Source: Opisthorchis felineus | Taxonomy: Eukaryota > Platyhelminthes > Trematoda > Opisthorchiida > Opisthorchiidae | Reading direction: 5' to 3' | Assembly (NCBI GenBank): GCA_004794785.1 | Contig: SJOL01002263.1 | Span: forward strand, 692,380-756,379 | DNA length: 64,000 bases | Shown: one piece after another, positions 61,651-64,000 of the stretch | Layout: each line of letters begins with the position of its first letter | How positions within the stretch are numbered: position 1 is the stretch's first letter | Notes under the pieces: model-generated | Database searches by the model: none | What the model was told of the DNA's origin: nothing | What the model saw: only the letters and a program-made list of their open reading frames with translations | Translations under genes and position numbers: made by a program

Positions 61651-63303
61651 ATTGTAGCGCTCGTGAACAGTTGTGAAACTTCTTCACTCCGGAAAGTTTT
61701 TTTTTAAATCTGAAGAAAAAACTTTTTTTTTCATTCTGGGGCGATCAACTTGCACACGTCTTCTCCGGCAAGTTATTCTTTAGAAGTATAGCTGTCGTCT
61801 TTGAAAGTTCCTTCCTGACTCTGATGGTGTCGTTCACAGCCGTTCTTACATAGTCCCTGCTGCTGATTCGTTGTTATTTCAGAAAGTACGGTGTGTTAAA
61901 ATTGAGCAGCCTGTTTTCGACAGTCTTTACGAGACCCCGTTATGTTGAATGACTCAACAACTGCTAAATATTGAATCTGTTCCCCAGGTGGAGGTAGCAC
62001 ATGAGATCCCATGGACACATGATCTGTTTTGAAATCAACACGGAACATTACTCCTACCACGATAAATTATTTTAGATTTAGTCCCCTAACTATGACACAA
62101 TTTAAAAGCTGGCTACGACCAATTATTGAATGCACTCCACTACCCTTCATTTTATTGTTTTGAGTATTGGAGTGTTTTACTCAACGGGTGATTTTGCACA
62201 CCAACCTGTTGATTCAGTATGTGCCCGTAAAATACAGTATATCACAGAGGAAAACGAATGTCGAATCCTGTGAAATCTGTTCAGCTAAGGAGCCGTCCAG
62301 GCAAACCCAAACATCCAACTTGAAATAAGAAGGTCTAAAATCCATAGCAGAGTCAAATCAAGCTAAACTGTGTGGACGCCTCAAACTCACAGTGACTTCG
62401 AAGCGTGCCAATGTAACTGAGAAAGTTGAACCCTATCCTTCATTTCAGGTTGAAATGAGCGGACAAATTCGGCCTTCTATGAAGGATCCACAGTGTCTTT
62501 CACTGAATTCATTGAATAACATGTGCAGTATTTTGTTGCGTCCACGGGAATCCCGCTGTATATCAAGAATCCGTGTTAACCCGGATGGTTTTTAGGATTT
62601 TACCAAATTACAAGTCAAGAACAATGCAGCTCCTTAATGTAGGTTAATTTCCCAGTAACTGTGTATCCTCCGCCAACTTTCTTGACCCATGGAAAAGGAC
62701 ACCAATGTGACATTTTACTAGGAATGTCGGATGTTGGATGTCGTCAACTTCCCGTTTTGAACGAAAAAATAGGAAAGTTGTCTCCTGTGGTGCTTGCTTA
62801 CCAAATCTAAACAGTTGAATAGGCCGTCCATCATCCTTTGAGGTCTGCCCGCTCGTATTAGAAATAGTGTTGTTTTTGGCTATTTGGAGTCTAACTGGTT
62901 TCTCCGTGCCCGCGGCGGCATTTGATTTACATTTACCATTCGCCTGAGGGACGATGGACGTGGATCAAAATGTGCTGTTCACGGACGCATCAACACTAAC
63001 GAACATTCCTCGCGCAAAGCGATTTGATGTCGACGGAATCAACCGGTAGTCGTCAATCTAAGTAGCTCCTCGCTTCAGAGTATCGCTTTCGGATCCACAG
63101 ACACACATCACATATTTAAAAAACTGACTAGGTACAGTGAAAACGTCTGGGGTTCTTTAATCAACCAGTGCAGCTAATAAGCTAACACATCAGTAAGCTA
63201 ACACCAATCAGTACGGTATTGTCTGTCCTATTGCATCGTTACACGTCACAACCTCACAATTCCAGAAAGTTGCACGACTAAAACCATGGATGCGAGATGC
63301 TTT
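61651..63303. other. Non-coding stretch left of the 63.3-kb exon
   Basis: No supported gene. It has two long T runs near 61.70-61.73 kb. A 67-codon plus-strand frame at 62.39 kb lacks splice or domain support. Confidence 0.5.
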
Positions 63304-63613
63304 TCTACCACTTTATTCCATACACTTGAATGATATACGTTCCAGATGTGGATGGACTAATATTCGGCGAACAATAGTTTAATTCTGTACTAAGGAATTC
63401 GACAGGATTGACGACAGCATCACGCCAAGCCGAAAATTCGTTCCATTCTTGATAAAAACAATTAACTGACACTAACTGCTTGGGACTGACGTACTGTTGT
63501 AATACATTGCTTGGACACCCCATGCAATAACCATTACCTGAGTAACTGGAGGTCAAATATGCTTTACCGGAATAAACGCATACCACTGGAGGGGCGGCAT
63601 CTTGTGTGATGAA
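63304..63613 (-). CDS. Cysteine-rich open frame, probable last exon of a neighbouring gene
   Basis: A minus-strand frame ends in TAG at 63304-63306. It reads VCVYSGKAYLTSSYSG, NGYCMGCPSNVLQQYV, VNCFYQEWNEFSAWRD and STELNYCSPNISPS. Its codons look protein-like, and it holds five cysteines, which suggests an extracellular protein. Possible acceptors are TTCATCACACAAG (just right of 63613) or CCCCTCCAG; the start is not fixed. An AATAAA overlaps the codons before the stop and could act as a poly(A) signal. I do not recognise the family. It might be the end of a separate upstream minus-strand gene; a place in the LLTP gene is unlikely because it ends in a stop. Confidence 0.4.
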
Positions 63614-64000
63614 GGTAGCTAGTGTGTCCACCGCAAAGAGTTACGTTTGCTTGAGTAAATTCATTTGACTGGAAAATGCCGTTCAACCTCCTCAATTTTA
63701 AACTAATTTTTCCCAATCAGCTGCCTCAGTTGTTGTTACAGAAGGGATTTACCCTACAATAACAATGTTTACGCATTAAGAACTTGCGAGCGTGATGTTA
63801 AGGAAGCCTATCCCTTGCATAGGCATCGAAATCACATTTATGCGACTCTCAGATACGAATCTCAGTTAATTCTCATCTAACTGAGAAAATGCCGATTTAG
63901 TGAGTCGTAGCATGTCCAGGTTCCCCTAAACGCCAACATGTATTTCTATTAATCCGCCCTTGCCGACAGCTTCCAGAGGGTTGAAAAACGTTTACGTGTT
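63614..64000. other. Right edge, nothing recognisable
   Basis: Short stretch upstream of the cysteine-rich frame. It probably is an intron of that gene; no exon is seen before the edge. Confidence 0.5.

Noticed and set aside
62392..62595. 67-codon plus-strand frame and an alternative minus reading
   Set aside because: Neither reading has usable splice sites or a known motif.

Overview
The window is eukaryotic DNA, most likely from a parasitic flatworm (probably a digenean trematode). The evidence is short coding exons spread through long introns with GT-AG borders, AT-rich non-coding sequence, SR2/RTE-like, CR1-like and Penelope-like retroelement fossils, tRNA-like SINE remnants, and draft-assembly N gaps. 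The species cannot be named from sequence alone, and another lophotrochozoan is not excluded. No prokaryotic operon, CRISPR array, viral genome, rRNA or convincing tRNA gene is visible.

One gene dominates. On the minus strand, from about 53.87 kb down to 1.55 kb and off the left edge, about twenty coding exons add up to roughly 2,500 codons of one very large secreted protein. Its order is: a beta-strand-rich lipid-binding region (53.6-53.9 kb and a single 3,912-bp exon at 46.35-50.26 kb), many small exons of mixed beta and amphipathic-helix character (45-12 kb), a von Willebrand factor D-like domain (4.1-4.5 kb) and a C8-like cysteine module (1.5-1.8 kb). This layout is that of a large lipid transfer protein (LLTP; the apolipoprotein B, apolipophorin and vitellogenin superfamily), closest in plan to invertebrate apoB or apolipophorin, which carry lipid between tissues. 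The N-terminal lipovitellin-like module was not found and should lie to the right, in the 53.9-64 kb stretch or beyond the edge. The far C-terminus lies off the left edge.

Intron phases were worked out by hand. They agree through several runs of exons: 53.9 to 41.25 kb, 40.16 to 36.36 kb, 32.17 to 20.03 kb, and 19.35 to 1.55 kb apart from a choice of donor at 16.0 kb. They fail at four joins, where small exons have been missed or the assembly is broken: 41.25/40.16 kb, 36.36/36.12 kb, the 354-bp N gap at 34.8-35.2 kb, and 20.03/19.35 kb. The 32.55-33.15 kb locus has three competing reading frames.

The rest is intron or intergenic DNA. A degraded non-LTR retrotransposon with endonuclease and RT lies at 7.25-9.36 kb, with a possible 5' part to 10.1 kb. 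A Penelope-like RT tail lies at 6.36-6.65 kb, a CR1-like endonuclease piece at 20.9-21.65 kb and another RT remnant at 60.8-61.65 kb. There are also (TA)n tracts and tRNA-like SINE relics. At 63.3-63.6 kb a cysteine-rich open frame ending in a stop looks like the last exon of another minus-strand gene.
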